A stretch of 6,138 bases of DNA from Lachnospiraceae bacterium (GTDB taxonomy: Bacteria; Bacillota_A; Clostridia; Lachnospirales; Lachnospiraceae), in the NCBI GenBank assembly GCA_024699595.1, contig JAILPG010000051.1:1-6138 (forward strand), written 5' to 3'. Below the pieces are notes generated by a model that made no database searches, was not told where the DNA came from, and saw nothing but the letters and a program-made list of their open reading frames with translations. Shown piece by piece: positions 1 through 5,816 of the stretch (the stretch's first letter is position 1; every line of letters starts with the position of its first letter). The position numbers and the translations under genes were made by a program.

Positions 1-6
1 TATAAT
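1..6 (+). promoter_or_regulatory. Possible -10 box upstream of the HTH gene
   Basis: The window opens with a perfect TATAAT. If it is a -10 element, transcription would start near base 13 and give a leader of about 70 bases before the start codon at 85. The -35 region would lie outside the window, so the promoter cannot be confirmed. AT-rich intergenic DNA produces such hexamers by chance. Confidence 0.35.
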
Positions 7-44
7 ATCCTGAAATGTGACCGTTTCTTTTTTTTACACGATGA

Positions 45-65
45 ACAGGCAGGTGGGATGCCTGT
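45..65 (+). other. Leader hairpin before the HTH gene
   Basis: A perfect 7-base inverted repeat, ACAGGCA (45-51) and TGCCTGT (59-65), encloses the 7-base loop GGTGGGA. It sits after a T-rich run (26-35) and ends about 6 bases before the likely ribosome binding site at 71-76. In RNA it could form a small stem-loop that affects translation of the HTH gene. It has no T-tract after it, so it is not a terminator. The stem is short and could be chance. Confidence 0.35.
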
Positions 66-84
66 CAGATCAGGGATGGCGTAA

Positions 85-1077
85 ATGGACTATTCAACGG
101 GAATGCTTACGGATCTCATCGAAAGATGTGAGACCACGGACGAATTTAAGGAACTGCTTCTTTCCATCAATTCACAGAAAGCAGAGTGGAAAAATGTTCT
201 CAATTCCATAATGGAAGAGAGAAAGCTTTCTGTTTCGGCGATGGCGGAAAAATGCGGAGTCAGCAGGCAGGCTGTGATGAAGTGGCAAAACGGCAGCATT
301 CCTAAGTCCAGAGATCTTTTTATCCGCATAGCCCTTGCCGCCGGGTACGATCTTGACGGCGTGAATGCATTTCTCAAAAAATACGGGCGGTGCCAGGAAC
401 TGTATGCAAGATCGCTTGAGGATGCTGTCTATATTTTTCTCCTGTCATCTGAAAAAATAGAGTACTCATACCAGCTGTATGAGGAGATCATGAAAGAATT
501 AAGCTCCTGCATGGGCCTTGAGGAAGCCGTGGATGAGGAATGGGAGACGGCTATATATATGCAGGCGCTTGCGGGAATCGAATCCCGCGCTGAGCTAAGC
601 GAATTTGTGACGAGTCATGCAAAGGCGTTCAGCACCAGATACGATAAGCTTTTTGCATATATAAAAATGTATATACAGAGTAACCTTTTAACGGATGAAG
701 GCGCCGAGGACAGTATCTATGCGCTTGCCGAGAGGCAGAAATGGTCGGCTTCCCTTAGGCGTTGCGTATCGGAGATCAACAGGAAAAAGTGGACTCCGAA
801 GCGGGATAAGCTCATATCTCTCGGAATACATCTGAACATGGATGTAGAGCAGCTTAATTACATGCTGAGGCTTGCCCATATGGCAGAGCTGTATGCAAAG
901 AATCCCTTTGAAGGAGCGATCATTTATGCGATGAACAGCGCAGAGCTTGAGGATTATGTGGGTCTTACGGGTAACGATCTGTGCTTGTATGTAAAGAACA
1001 TTCTGGAGTCGCTTGACTATTCGGACGTAGAATTTTTCCTGGAGGAACTGCCCGAGGGAGACGAGGATGCAATATGA
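85..1077 (+). CDS. XRE-like helix-turn-helix protein, first gene of the kinase cassette
   Basis: A 330-residue soluble protein with no signal peptide or membrane segment. Residues about 46-98 form a Cro/C1-type helix-turn-helix: SVSAMAEKCG (49-58) is helix 2 and SRQAVMKWQNG (60-70) is the recognition helix, followed by the typical SIPKSRDLF continuation. The rest (about 100-330) is helical and acidic and matches no family I can name. Residues about 238-288 look like a degenerate second copy of 73-123; both have PK, then LYA about 31-34 residues later. The start is fixed by an in-frame TAA at 82-84; CAGGGA at 71-76 serves as ribosome binding site 8 bases upstream. The gene overlaps the next by ATGA, implying translational coupling with the FHA protein. 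DNA binding is inferred from the fold; no target is known. It could instead be a protein-interaction adaptor with a remnant HTH. Confidence 0.88.
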   Translation: MDYSTGMLTDLIERCETTDEFKELLLSINSQKAEWKNVLNSIMEERKLSVSAMAEKCGVSRQAVMKWQNGSIPKSRDLFIRIALAAGYDLDGVNAFLKKYGRCQELYARSLEDAVYIFLLSSEKIEYSYQLYEEIMKELSSCMGLEEAVDEEWETAIYMQALAGIESRAELSEFVTSHAKAFSTRYDKLFAYIKMYIQSNLLTDEGAEDSIYALAERQKWSASLRRCVSEINRKKWTPKRDKLISLGIHLNMDVEQLNYMLRLAHMAELYAKNPFEGAIIYAMNSAELEDYVGLTGNDLCLYVKNILESLDYSDVEFFLEELPEGDEDAI

Positions 1078-1490
1078 ATGCCTGGCTTATAATACTGGAT
1101 GAGAACAGAAAAATAAAGATCTGCGAACTTGCAGACGGGAAAAAGCTGTCCTTTGGCAGGGAAACGGAAACCCTGCATCCGGACATTTCCGTGAGCTCCG
1201 GGATAGTAAGCCGTGATCACGGCGAGTTCTGCTGCAATGACGGACAGTGGTTCTACATGGATCATGGCGGGAAAAACGGCACATTTATAAATGGGGAGAA
1301 GGTTCCTTCCGTAAAGAGAGGGAGGAGATATCCCGTACTGCTTGATAACGGTGATCTGCTGCAGGTGGACTATTCGGATCTTACAAATCCCGATGCAAGG
1401 GGCATTAAGATAATCTTTTCGACTGAGAAGATCGAAGACGAGCAGGAAGCGAGAAAACTTTTCACTAATAAGATTTCGTTATATAATTAA
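1074..1490 (+). CDS. Stand-alone FHA-domain phosphothreonine-binding protein
   Basis: A 138-residue protein that is almost entirely one forkhead-associated domain. The usual conserved positions are visible: FGRE with G28-R29, SRDHGEF with S46, R47, H49 and G50, and KNGTFING with N68, G69, T70, N73 and G74. In the family, the Arg of GR, the Ser of SRxH and the Asn of NGT contact the phosphothreonine peptide, so binding should be intact. No other domain, signal peptide or membrane helix is present; a short charged tail (about 118-138) follows. The ATG lies in the ATGA overlap with the HTH gene, with a CGAGGA-type ribosome binding site inside the upstream reading frame. The next gene downstream is a Ser/Thr kinase, the natural source of phosphothreonine for this domain, so it is probably an adaptor or substrate of that kinase. 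Partner identity is inference. Confidence 0.93.
   Translation: MNAWLIILDENRKIKICELADGKKLSFGRETETLHPDISVSSGIVSRDHGEFCCNDGQWFYMDHGGKNGTFINGEKVPSVKRGRRYPVLLDNGDLLQVDYSDLTNPDARGIKIIFSTEKIEDEQEARKLFTNKISLYN
1459..1487 (+). promoter_or_regulatory. Candidate promoter for the kinase gene
   Basis: A perfect -10 hexamer TATAAT (1482-1487) lies over the last codons of the FHA gene. Seventeen bases upstream is TTTTCA (1459-1464), matching TTGACA at four of six positions. Transcription would start near 1494, leaving a leader of about 90 bases before the kinase start. This would let the kinase be expressed apart from the HTH-FHA pair. The hexamer also encodes Tyr-Asn in AT-rich sequence, so chance is possible. 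Confidence 0.4.
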
Positions 1491-1491
1491 T

Positions 1492-1508
1492 GGTTGCGCA
1501 GGGTTGCG
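1492..1508 (+). repeat. Two GGTTGCG direct repeats with 10-base period
   Basis: GGTTGCG occurs at 1492-1498 and again at 1502-1508, starts exactly 10 bases apart and hence on the same helix face. It falls at the predicted transcription start of the kinase promoter. Such spacing suits paired binding of a regulator, but two short copies are weak evidence. Confidence 0.3.
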
Positions 1509-1541
1509 ACGGAAAACTGATTTAAACAACTCGTGACCGGT

Positions 1542-1552
1542 ACACGACGTGT
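1542..1552. promoter_or_regulatory. Palindrome ahead of the kinase gene (possible operator)
   Basis: ACACG-A-CGTGT is a perfect 5+1+5 palindrome at 1542-1552. It is next to ACCGGT (1536-1541), itself palindromic, and is flanked by GTGA (1533-1536) and TCAC (1553-1556), which extend the symmetry imperfectly. It lies between the candidate promoter and the ribosome binding site. A dimeric regulator such as the neighbouring HTH protein could bind here; this is inference. Confidence 0.35.
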
Positions 1553-1571
1553 TCACTTTGATTACCTAAAT

Positions 1572-1579
1572 AAGGAGAA
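1572..1579 (+). promoter_or_regulatory. Strong ribosome binding site of the kinase gene
   Basis: AAGGAGAA matches the anti-Shine-Dalgarno sequence closely and leaves 5-7 bases before the ATG at 1585. It fixes the kinase start and is stronger than the sites of the two upstream genes. Confidence 0.85.
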
Positions 1580-1584
1580 CGGAT

Positions 1585-4065
1585 ATGACAATAGCGGACA
1601 GGGCAAGGACTCAGTATGCTAAGGTCTTCAAGGACTGGCATATCGAAGGCGGAATGATCGGCCGCGGATCACAGGGAAAGACCGCCGTCTTTAAGATCAT
1701 CAAGGAGAATTCCGGATTTACGGAGACCGGAGCTCTTAAGGTGATCAACATCTACGAGACTTTTCTGAACGGTGTAAATGATCCGACAGAGGAGATCGAA
1801 AAAGAGATCGATTCGGTAAAGAAGGATGCGGAGACCGAGCTTGCGGTGATGAACCGTATGAAGGGTCATGCCAATATAGTCACTTACCATGAGTTTGAGT
1901 TTCAGGAGTATGGTGACGGCAATGTAAAGGGCGTGGACCTGCTCATCAGGATGGATTTCCTTGAAAATATCGGAAGCAGAATGAAAGAGGGTGCCGTCTG
2001 TTCCGAAGAGGAGATCATACAGATGGGAAAGGACCTGTCAAAGGCTCTTGCTGACTGCCACCGTAAAGGGATCCTCCACAGGGATATAAAGCCCGACAAT
2101 ATATTCCGGAATGAATACGGATACCTGTTGGGGGATTTCGGTATTGCCAAGTATTCGGAAGAGAGTGATCTGATGGCAAGCACGATGGCCGGATCATTCC
2201 CGTATGCAGCACCGGAACAGATGGGATTTAACGGATCTGCAAGTGCAGACAGTAAGTATGATTACCGCGTGGATATTTATGCGCTGGGCCTTTCGCTGTA
2301 TGAGCTTGCAAATGAGAACCGGATCCCGTTTGCTACGTCAACCTACAAGAAGGCGGAGGATATACAGAGACGCTTAAGCGGTGAGCCGATCCCGGGTCTT
2401 ATTTCTGTGGGAAAAGATCTCGAGGCTGTAATACTCAAGGCCTGTGCCTACAGACCACAGGATCGGTATCAGACAGCGGAGGAGATGTATAAAGCCTTCG
2501 AGAGGCTGTCGATCAAACGTGCCTCCAAAGCTGCAGAAAATGCAGATGATACGACAGATGAGACCTTTGTGGCTGCCGGAGGATATATCGAAGAGACAAT
2601 GGCAGTAAAGAGACCTCCTGCAAGTGCAGCTGAAAATGATGCTGTACGTGCTACAGGAAATGCTTCTGGCAATACAGCAGGAAGTACCTCTGTAAGCGGT
2701 GCTGATAGTGGATCCGTCAGAGGTTCTTATAGCAATAATGTAAAAGAATCTGAGGCTGCCTCCGGAAGCTTTACTGTAGGCACTCAGGGATGGCCGTCAT
2801 CAGAGGCTGATAAAGACGTATCGGCAACAGCCGGTGGCAGGAAAGACAAGACCGGTATAAAAGTATTCGCAGCAGCTGCAGCAGTAATTGTTGTTGTGAT
2901 ACTTGGCGTCACCGTATTTAGTTTAAAAGGAGACAGAGCAGAGCCGGCATATGATATCACGTCGGAGTCCGTAGCTACTTCGCAGGATGAAACAAATGGA
3001 TCTGATGCCGAGTTACAGGATGATACAAACATATCCGTGGAAAATGAAAAATCGGATGATGCTGAAAAGACCGAGGCATATACTGCAGAAGAGACTGAGG
3101 AAAACACGCAGCTAGCCGGTGAGGCTGATACGAAAGCAGTAACAGAGTCTGTTGATCCTAAGGATCTGCCGATAGGCGGGGAGCTTGTGTCGGATTATAT
3201 TTCAGACGATGTAGTGGAGAGTTCTTATTCAGAATGGGAGAAATGCCCGGTATTTGGAAATACTGATATCACGCGTGATATGATCGGATCTGTTGAGTTC
3301 GTTTCGCAGATACCGGAAGAAAAACCCAAGGTGGTCAATAAAGTATCGCCTTCCGGGGATGGTTCGGTTCTTGCATTGTTTGAGGACACAGGTGACGGTT
3401 TATATAAGCTGACCATCGCAGCTGATGGAAAGATAAGGCTTCCGGATAATTGTGCTGACATGTTCCGAGGATATGCAAATGTAAAGGATATAAAGTTTAA
3501 TAATTGTGTTGATGTATCGCAGACACAATATATGAGTAGAATGTTTTTGGGATGTGTTTCATTGGAGACAATTGATCTGCGAGGATTTGAAACTGAAAAC
3601 GTTTTGACTATGGACGGTATGTTTTTCTATTGTCCTAGATTGAAGACAATAGACATTTCAGATTTCAAAACCGGAAATGTCACAACTATGGTCAGCATGT
3701 TTGATTCATGTTTTGGCCTTGAGGAGATTGTCGGTCTTGATAAGTTTGATACTGGAAATGTTATCGATATGACTTATATGTTCCGGGATACTGCTGTTAA
3801 AGAGCTGAATGTGGGATCCTTTGATACATCTGCTGTAGTGTATATGATTAAGACATTCAGCGGATGTAAAAACCTCCGGGAACTTGACATAAGTAACTGG
3901 AAGTTCGACTCACTCGAAACAGCAGAGGATATGTTTATAGGTTGTGAGGATATGGCAATTTATATAGATGATGGGCAGGAAGGTTTCATGGATAATATAT
4001 GGCCTATAATATATCAACAATCAGATTATTACGGCGTTATAAGTTTTGTTAGCAAACAACATTAA
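1585..4065 (+). CDS. Transmembrane Ser/Thr kinase with BspA-type leucine-rich-repeat ectodomain
   Basis: An 826-residue single-pass membrane kinase. The Hanks-type catalytic domain (about 20-308) is complete: glycine loop GRGSQG (26-31), ATP lysine K52 in ALKVI, probable C-helix glutamate E85, HRDIKPDN with catalytic D167, K169 and N172, DFG 184-186, activation segment with S199/T200, APE 209-211, D230 of VDIYALG and R290. It is therefore predicted active. A low-complexity Ala/Ser/Thr/Gly linker (about 312-424) follows, then one membrane helix (about 427-447) with more positive charge on its N-terminal side, placing the kinase inside. Outside are an acidic Ser/Thr/Glu-rich stalk (about 450-525) and BspA/DUF285 repeats (about 629-784). 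PASTA repeats, usual in Firmicute PrkC/PknB kinases, are absent, so this is not the housekeeping PrkC. The neighbouring FHA gene suggests a shared pathway. The ligand and substrates are unknown. The start is fixed by AAGGAG at ideal spacing. Confidence 0.95.
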   Translation: MTIADRARTQYAKVFKDWHIEGGMIGRGSQGKTAVFKIIKENSGFTETGALKVINIYETFLNGVNDPTEEIEKEIDSVKKDAETELAVMNRMKGHANIVTYHEFEFQEYGDGNVKGVDLLIRMDFLENIGSRMKEGAVCSEEEIIQMGKDLSKALADCHRKGILHRDIKPDNIFRNEYGYLLGDFGIAKYSEESDLMASTMAGSFPYAAPEQMGFNGSASADSKYDYRVDIYALGLSLYELANENRIPFATSTYKKAEDIQRRLSGEPIPGLISVGKDLEAVILKACAYRPQDRYQTAEEMYKAFERLSIKRASKAAENADDTTDETFVAAGGYIEETMAVKRPPASAAENDAVRATGNASGNTAGSTSVSGADSGSVRGSYSNNVKESEAASGSFTVGTQGWPSSEADKDVSATAGGRKDKTGIKVFAAAAAVIVVVILGVTVFSLKGDRAEPAYDITSESVATSQDETNGSDAELQDDTNISVENEKSDDAEKTEAYTAEETEENTQLAGEADTKAVTESVDPKDLPIGGELVSDYISDDVVESSYSEWEKCPVFGNTDITRDMIGSVEFVSQIPEEKPKVVNKVSPSGDGSVLALFEDTGDGLYKLTIAADGKIRLPDNCADMFRGYANVKDIKFNNCVDVSQTQYMSRMFLGCVSLETIDLRGFETENVLTMDGMFFYCPRLKTIDISDFKTGNVTTMVSMFDSCFGLEEIVGLDKFDTGNVIDMTYMFRDTAVKELNVGSFDTSAVVYMIKTFSGCKNLRELDISNWKFDSLETAEDMFIGCEDMAIYIDDGQEGFMDNIWPIIYQQSDYYGVISFVSKQH
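2545..2607 (+). other. Threonine motifs in the kinase linker, candidate FHA docking sites
   Basis: Just after the catalytic domain, residues 321-341 contain two similar motifs, DETFVA around T327 and EETMAV around T338, 11 residues apart. Acidic-Glu-Thr-hydrophobic motifs of this kind resemble phosphothreonine sites of bacterial kinases and their FHA partners, such as the ETTSVF motif of actinobacterial GarA. Phosphorylation here is inferred, not shown. Confidence 0.4.
2863..2925 (+). other. Single transmembrane helix of the kinase
   Basis: Residues 427-447 are uninterrupted small and hydrophobic residues rich in Ala, Val and Ile. R419, K420, K422 and K426 precede them, while only K448 and R451 follow closely. 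By the positive-inside rule the N-terminal kinase is cytoplasmic and the repeats are outside. Confidence 0.93.
3469..3936 (+). repeat. Six BspA/DUF285-type leucine-rich repeats in the kinase ectodomain
   Basis: Units of 25-27 residues end in MF or a variant at residues 654, 680, 706, 733, 758 and 784. The consensus is roughly GCxxLxxIDLxxFxTxNVxxMxxMF, with a recurring Cys (641, 657, 683, 709, 761, 787). This is the BspA-like surface repeat class (DUF285, Pfam PF03382), common in gut Firmicutes, Bacteroidetes and mycoplasmas and usually linked to adhesion or surface binding. The first and last units are degenerate, as capping units often are. In two hand-counted 60-base stretches, GC is 28% (3481-3540) and 33% (3601-3660), against 48-52% in three stretches of the kinase-coding part. 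Confidence 0.88.
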
Positions 4066-4086
4066 GAAAATGCGTTAGTGTCACTG

Positions 4087-4125
4087 TATTTTAATGGCCC
4101 CCCGTCATCCCAGGGGGCCAAAATA
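4087..4125. terminator. Hairpin between convergent genes, probable bidirectional terminator
   Basis: TGGCCCCC (4095-4102) pairs perfectly with GGGGGCCA (4113-4120) around a 10-base loop. Alternatively GGCCCCC/GGGGGCC can extend, past an AAT bulge, by pairing TATTTT (4087-4092) with AAAATA (4120-4125). It lies 21 bases after the kinase stop and 22 bases from the lipoprotein stop on the other strand. The stem is very GC-rich, but neither strand has a clean run of T directly after it, so termination efficiency is uncertain. Confidence 0.6.
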
Positions 4126-4147
4126 TGTTCTTGATTGGTCATCATCT

Positions 4148-5728
4148 TTACTCTTCCAACCACCCCTGAAGGTTCAGAACTTCCTCTGCGGGATGACCGT
4201 TTACGATAAAGCCGTCGTCGAAGTTTCCGGTCACGTAGAATCTGCAGATGCACCCATCCATATCGGAATCGTGGATATCAAGATCGATGAAGGTTTCACC
4301 ATCTGTCCTGATGATATTCAAATATGCGTTCTCCTCAAGCATTTTTACCTCAGGCTCGGTATCCTCTTCATCATCGAACACCTCTGCTTCAAACGGTTTA
4401 ATAACGGACATCGGCTCATTGCCGCCATACAGGGAATAATAATAGTCAAGGCGCACGGGAACACCATCATCACCGACCTTGGCATCGGCTACGAGGTTAT
4501 AAAGATCGCGGATCATTATAGCCTCACAGGTCAGACTGAATCCGTCCGGATCAAGGCTCTGCCTGTAATTGATGTTTATCGGGTCGTAGATCTCACCAAA
4601 GATCGTCGTTATGTATTCAGGCTCGCCGTCACCAAGGAGATATACCTGAGTCTCATTATCGTCTGAAAGATAGAGGTAGTCCTTTCCGTCTTTTCTTACA
4701 TAATGATAATCATAGTATACTTTTTCAACCTCATGACTGAGCTTTCCATCATATCCGATAAAGCCCTTCCGGTACAGCCTGTAGAAGTGTTCCATAAAAT
4801 CGTAGGATGCACTTAGATCCTGATACAGGATGTCTTTACAGAGTGCAAACGGCACCTTGACCTCTTCCGTGTCATGCAGCATATAACCACTCTTATAAAA
4901 TGGATCCGTAAAATAGAATTCAAATCCGATCGGACTTACTGCCCAGGCAAATCTTCCGTCATCCCGGCATCCGTCTATACTCTCCCTGATACGCTCCTTG
5001 AAAGCGTCCTTTTGATAAACGGACAAAGTCTCCTTTGGATAATCCGAATTGTGTACACAGAGCATTTCACAGATAAGCTCGCTAAGACGATCCGTATCCG
5101 TGATAAGGTCGCTTAGATACAGTCTTCTGCCTGTCTGCGCATCAAAAGTATATCCGTGATAGAATTCATCGTCAGGCTCGTAGTCCCTGTTATAGCGGTC
5201 CACAAGTGTTATGTAGCTTAATATCGAAGTGTCGCATCTTTTTAAATGCATCCCCACTCTGGGTGTCAGGGCGATAAAAGCATCCGGATTAGAAGCATGA
5301 TAAAGCTCCCATCTTTCTTTAGCCTCCTTCATTTCTGAATCTGCAGTCTCACTCACCCATGCGTTATAATCGTCAAAGAGCTTTTTTACGGTATCGGGCG
5401 CATCCTTCTCAAGAGTTGCCGGCACAAATTCTACATCGCCTCCGCCAGTATAGCTGTCCCATTCATCTCTTTTTTCCTCTTCGGAAAAAGAAACCTTGAT
5501 CGAAACAGCTTCGGAAGATGCAAGTGTCAGCTTCTCGGGCTTATGATCTGACAGGCTTTCCTGCGCACTCCAGTCATCCACCCGTTCCTTTGGTTCGACG
5601 CCTGTAACCTTTGCCAGTTTTTTTGCCTTTTTACCTGAAGGATCATTGTTTCCGTATATCCCGCATCCTGCTAAAACAAGTCCTATAACGCACATGATAA
5701 GGATCGCGATAATATAGCTGTTTTTCAT
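4148..5728 (-). CDS. Lipoprotein with RsiV/DUF3298-like domain
   Basis: A 526-residue exported protein. Residues 1-22 form a lipoprotein signal peptide: K2, hydrophobic stretch 5-20, and lipobox L19-A20-G21-C22, with C22 the lipid-anchored residue. A charged tether follows (about 25-90). Residues about 155-300 resemble the DUF3298/RsiV C-terminal fold: ILSYITLVDRYN, then YTFDAQTGRRLYLSDLI (193-209), and a second half with IGFEFYFTDPF (267-277) and EVKVPFALCKDIL (289-301), as in the family's tG..l.L.Dlf and Gl.fyf....evtiPy.el. The last 220 residues match nothing I recognise; they include an acidic stretch (450-467). Unlike RsiV there is no cytoplasmic anti-sigma segment, and no sigma-factor gene is adjacent. 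AAAGGAG (plus-strand 5736-5742) lies 7 bases before the ATG. The role is unknown; a surface-bound binding or sensing protein is plausible. Confidence 0.9.
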   Translation of the reverse strand: MKNSYIIAILIMCVIGLVLAGCGIYGNNDPSGKKAKKLAKVTGVEPKERVDDWSAQESLSDHKPEKLTLASSEAVSIKVSFSEEEKRDEWDSYTGGGDVEFVPATLEKDAPDTVKKLFDDYNAWVSETADSEMKEAKERWELYHASNPDAFIALTPRVGMHLKRCDTSILSYITLVDRYNRDYEPDDEFYHGYTFDAQTGRRLYLSDLITDTDRLSELICEMLCVHNSDYPKETLSVYQKDAFKERIRESIDGCRDDGRFAWAVSPIGFEFYFTDPFYKSGYMLHDTEEVKVPFALCKDILYQDLSASYDFMEHFYRLYRKGFIGYDGKLSHEVEKVYYDYHYVRKDGKDYLYLSDDNETQVYLLGDGEPEYITTIFGEIYDPININYRQSLDPDGFSLTCEAIMIRDLYNLVADAKVGDDGVPVRLDYYYSLYGGNEPMSVIKPFEAEVFDDEEDTEPEVKMLEENAYLNIIRTDGETFIDLDIHDSDMDGCICRFYVTGNFDDGFIVNGHPAEEVLNLQGWLEE

Positions 5729-5735
5729 TATGTCT

Positions 5736-5742
5736 CTCCTTT
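5736..5742 (-). promoter_or_regulatory. Ribosome binding site of the lipoprotein gene
   Basis: Read on the minus strand this is AAAGGAG, ending 7 bases before the ATG at 5728. It settles the start, which also gives a complete signal peptide. No convincing -35/-10 pair was found in the 88 bases upstream. Confidence 0.85.
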
Positions 5743-5769
5743 CAACGGATCGTAATCTGTAAAGATGAA

Positions 5770-5786
5770 TGCTTTATCGTAAAGCA
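5770..5786. other. Small inverted repeat upstream of the lipoprotein gene
   Basis: TGCTTTA (5770-5776) and TAAAGCA (5780-5786) form a perfect 7-base inverted repeat around TCG. On the minus strand it comes right after the T-tract of the sugar-kinase terminator and about 42 bases before the lipoprotein start. It could be a second stem of the termination region, or an operator of the lipoprotein gene. The function is undecided. Confidence 0.4.
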
Positions 5787-5812
5787 AAAAATATCCAAAA
5801 TCCCGTTTTTGG
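5786..5812 (-). terminator. Rho-independent terminator of the sugar kinase gene
   Basis: Read on the minus strand, CCAAAA (5812-5807) pairs with TTTTGG (5800-5795) around a six-base loop, followed by ATA and six T residues (5791-5786). It begins 4 bases past the sugar-kinase stop. The stem has only two GC pairs and is modest, but the layout of hairpin then T-run is right, and it suggests the lipoprotein is transcribed separately. Confidence 0.6.
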
Positions 5813-5816
5813 CTGC

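Noticed and set aside
17..211. A 64-codon GTG-start reading frame overlapping the leader and the start of the HTH gene
   Set aside because: It has no good ribosome binding site, covers the first 127 bases of a well-supported gene in another frame, and its product has no recognisable features.
2784..3107. A 107-codon minus-strand frame with Ser/Ala-rich product opposite the kinase linker, membrane helix and stalk
   Set aside because: Its composition is the reverse-strand image of the low-complexity linker and stalk; it has no start signals or family features.
1585..4065. Calling the kinase PrkC/PknB
   Set aside because: Those names imply PASTA repeats and usually a neighbouring PP2C phosphatase and ribosome-biogenesis GTPase; none is present.
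85..4065. Phage-defence or toxin-antitoxin interpretation of the HTH-FHA-kinase cluster
   Set aside because: No nuclease, toxin, integrase or other defence domain is visible; kinase-based defence cannot be excluded, but nothing in the sequence supports it.
4094..4666. A 190-codon plus-strand reading frame antisense to the lipoprotein gene
   Set aside because: It starts inside the intergenic hairpin, lacks a ribosome binding site, and mirrors a lipoprotein gene that has a signal peptide, family motifs and a proper ribosome binding site.
4148..5728. Calling the lipoprotein an anti-sigma factor (RsiV)
   Set aside because: It has a cleavable lipoprotein signal in place of a cytoplasmic sigma-binding segment, and no sigma-factor gene is adjacent in the window.
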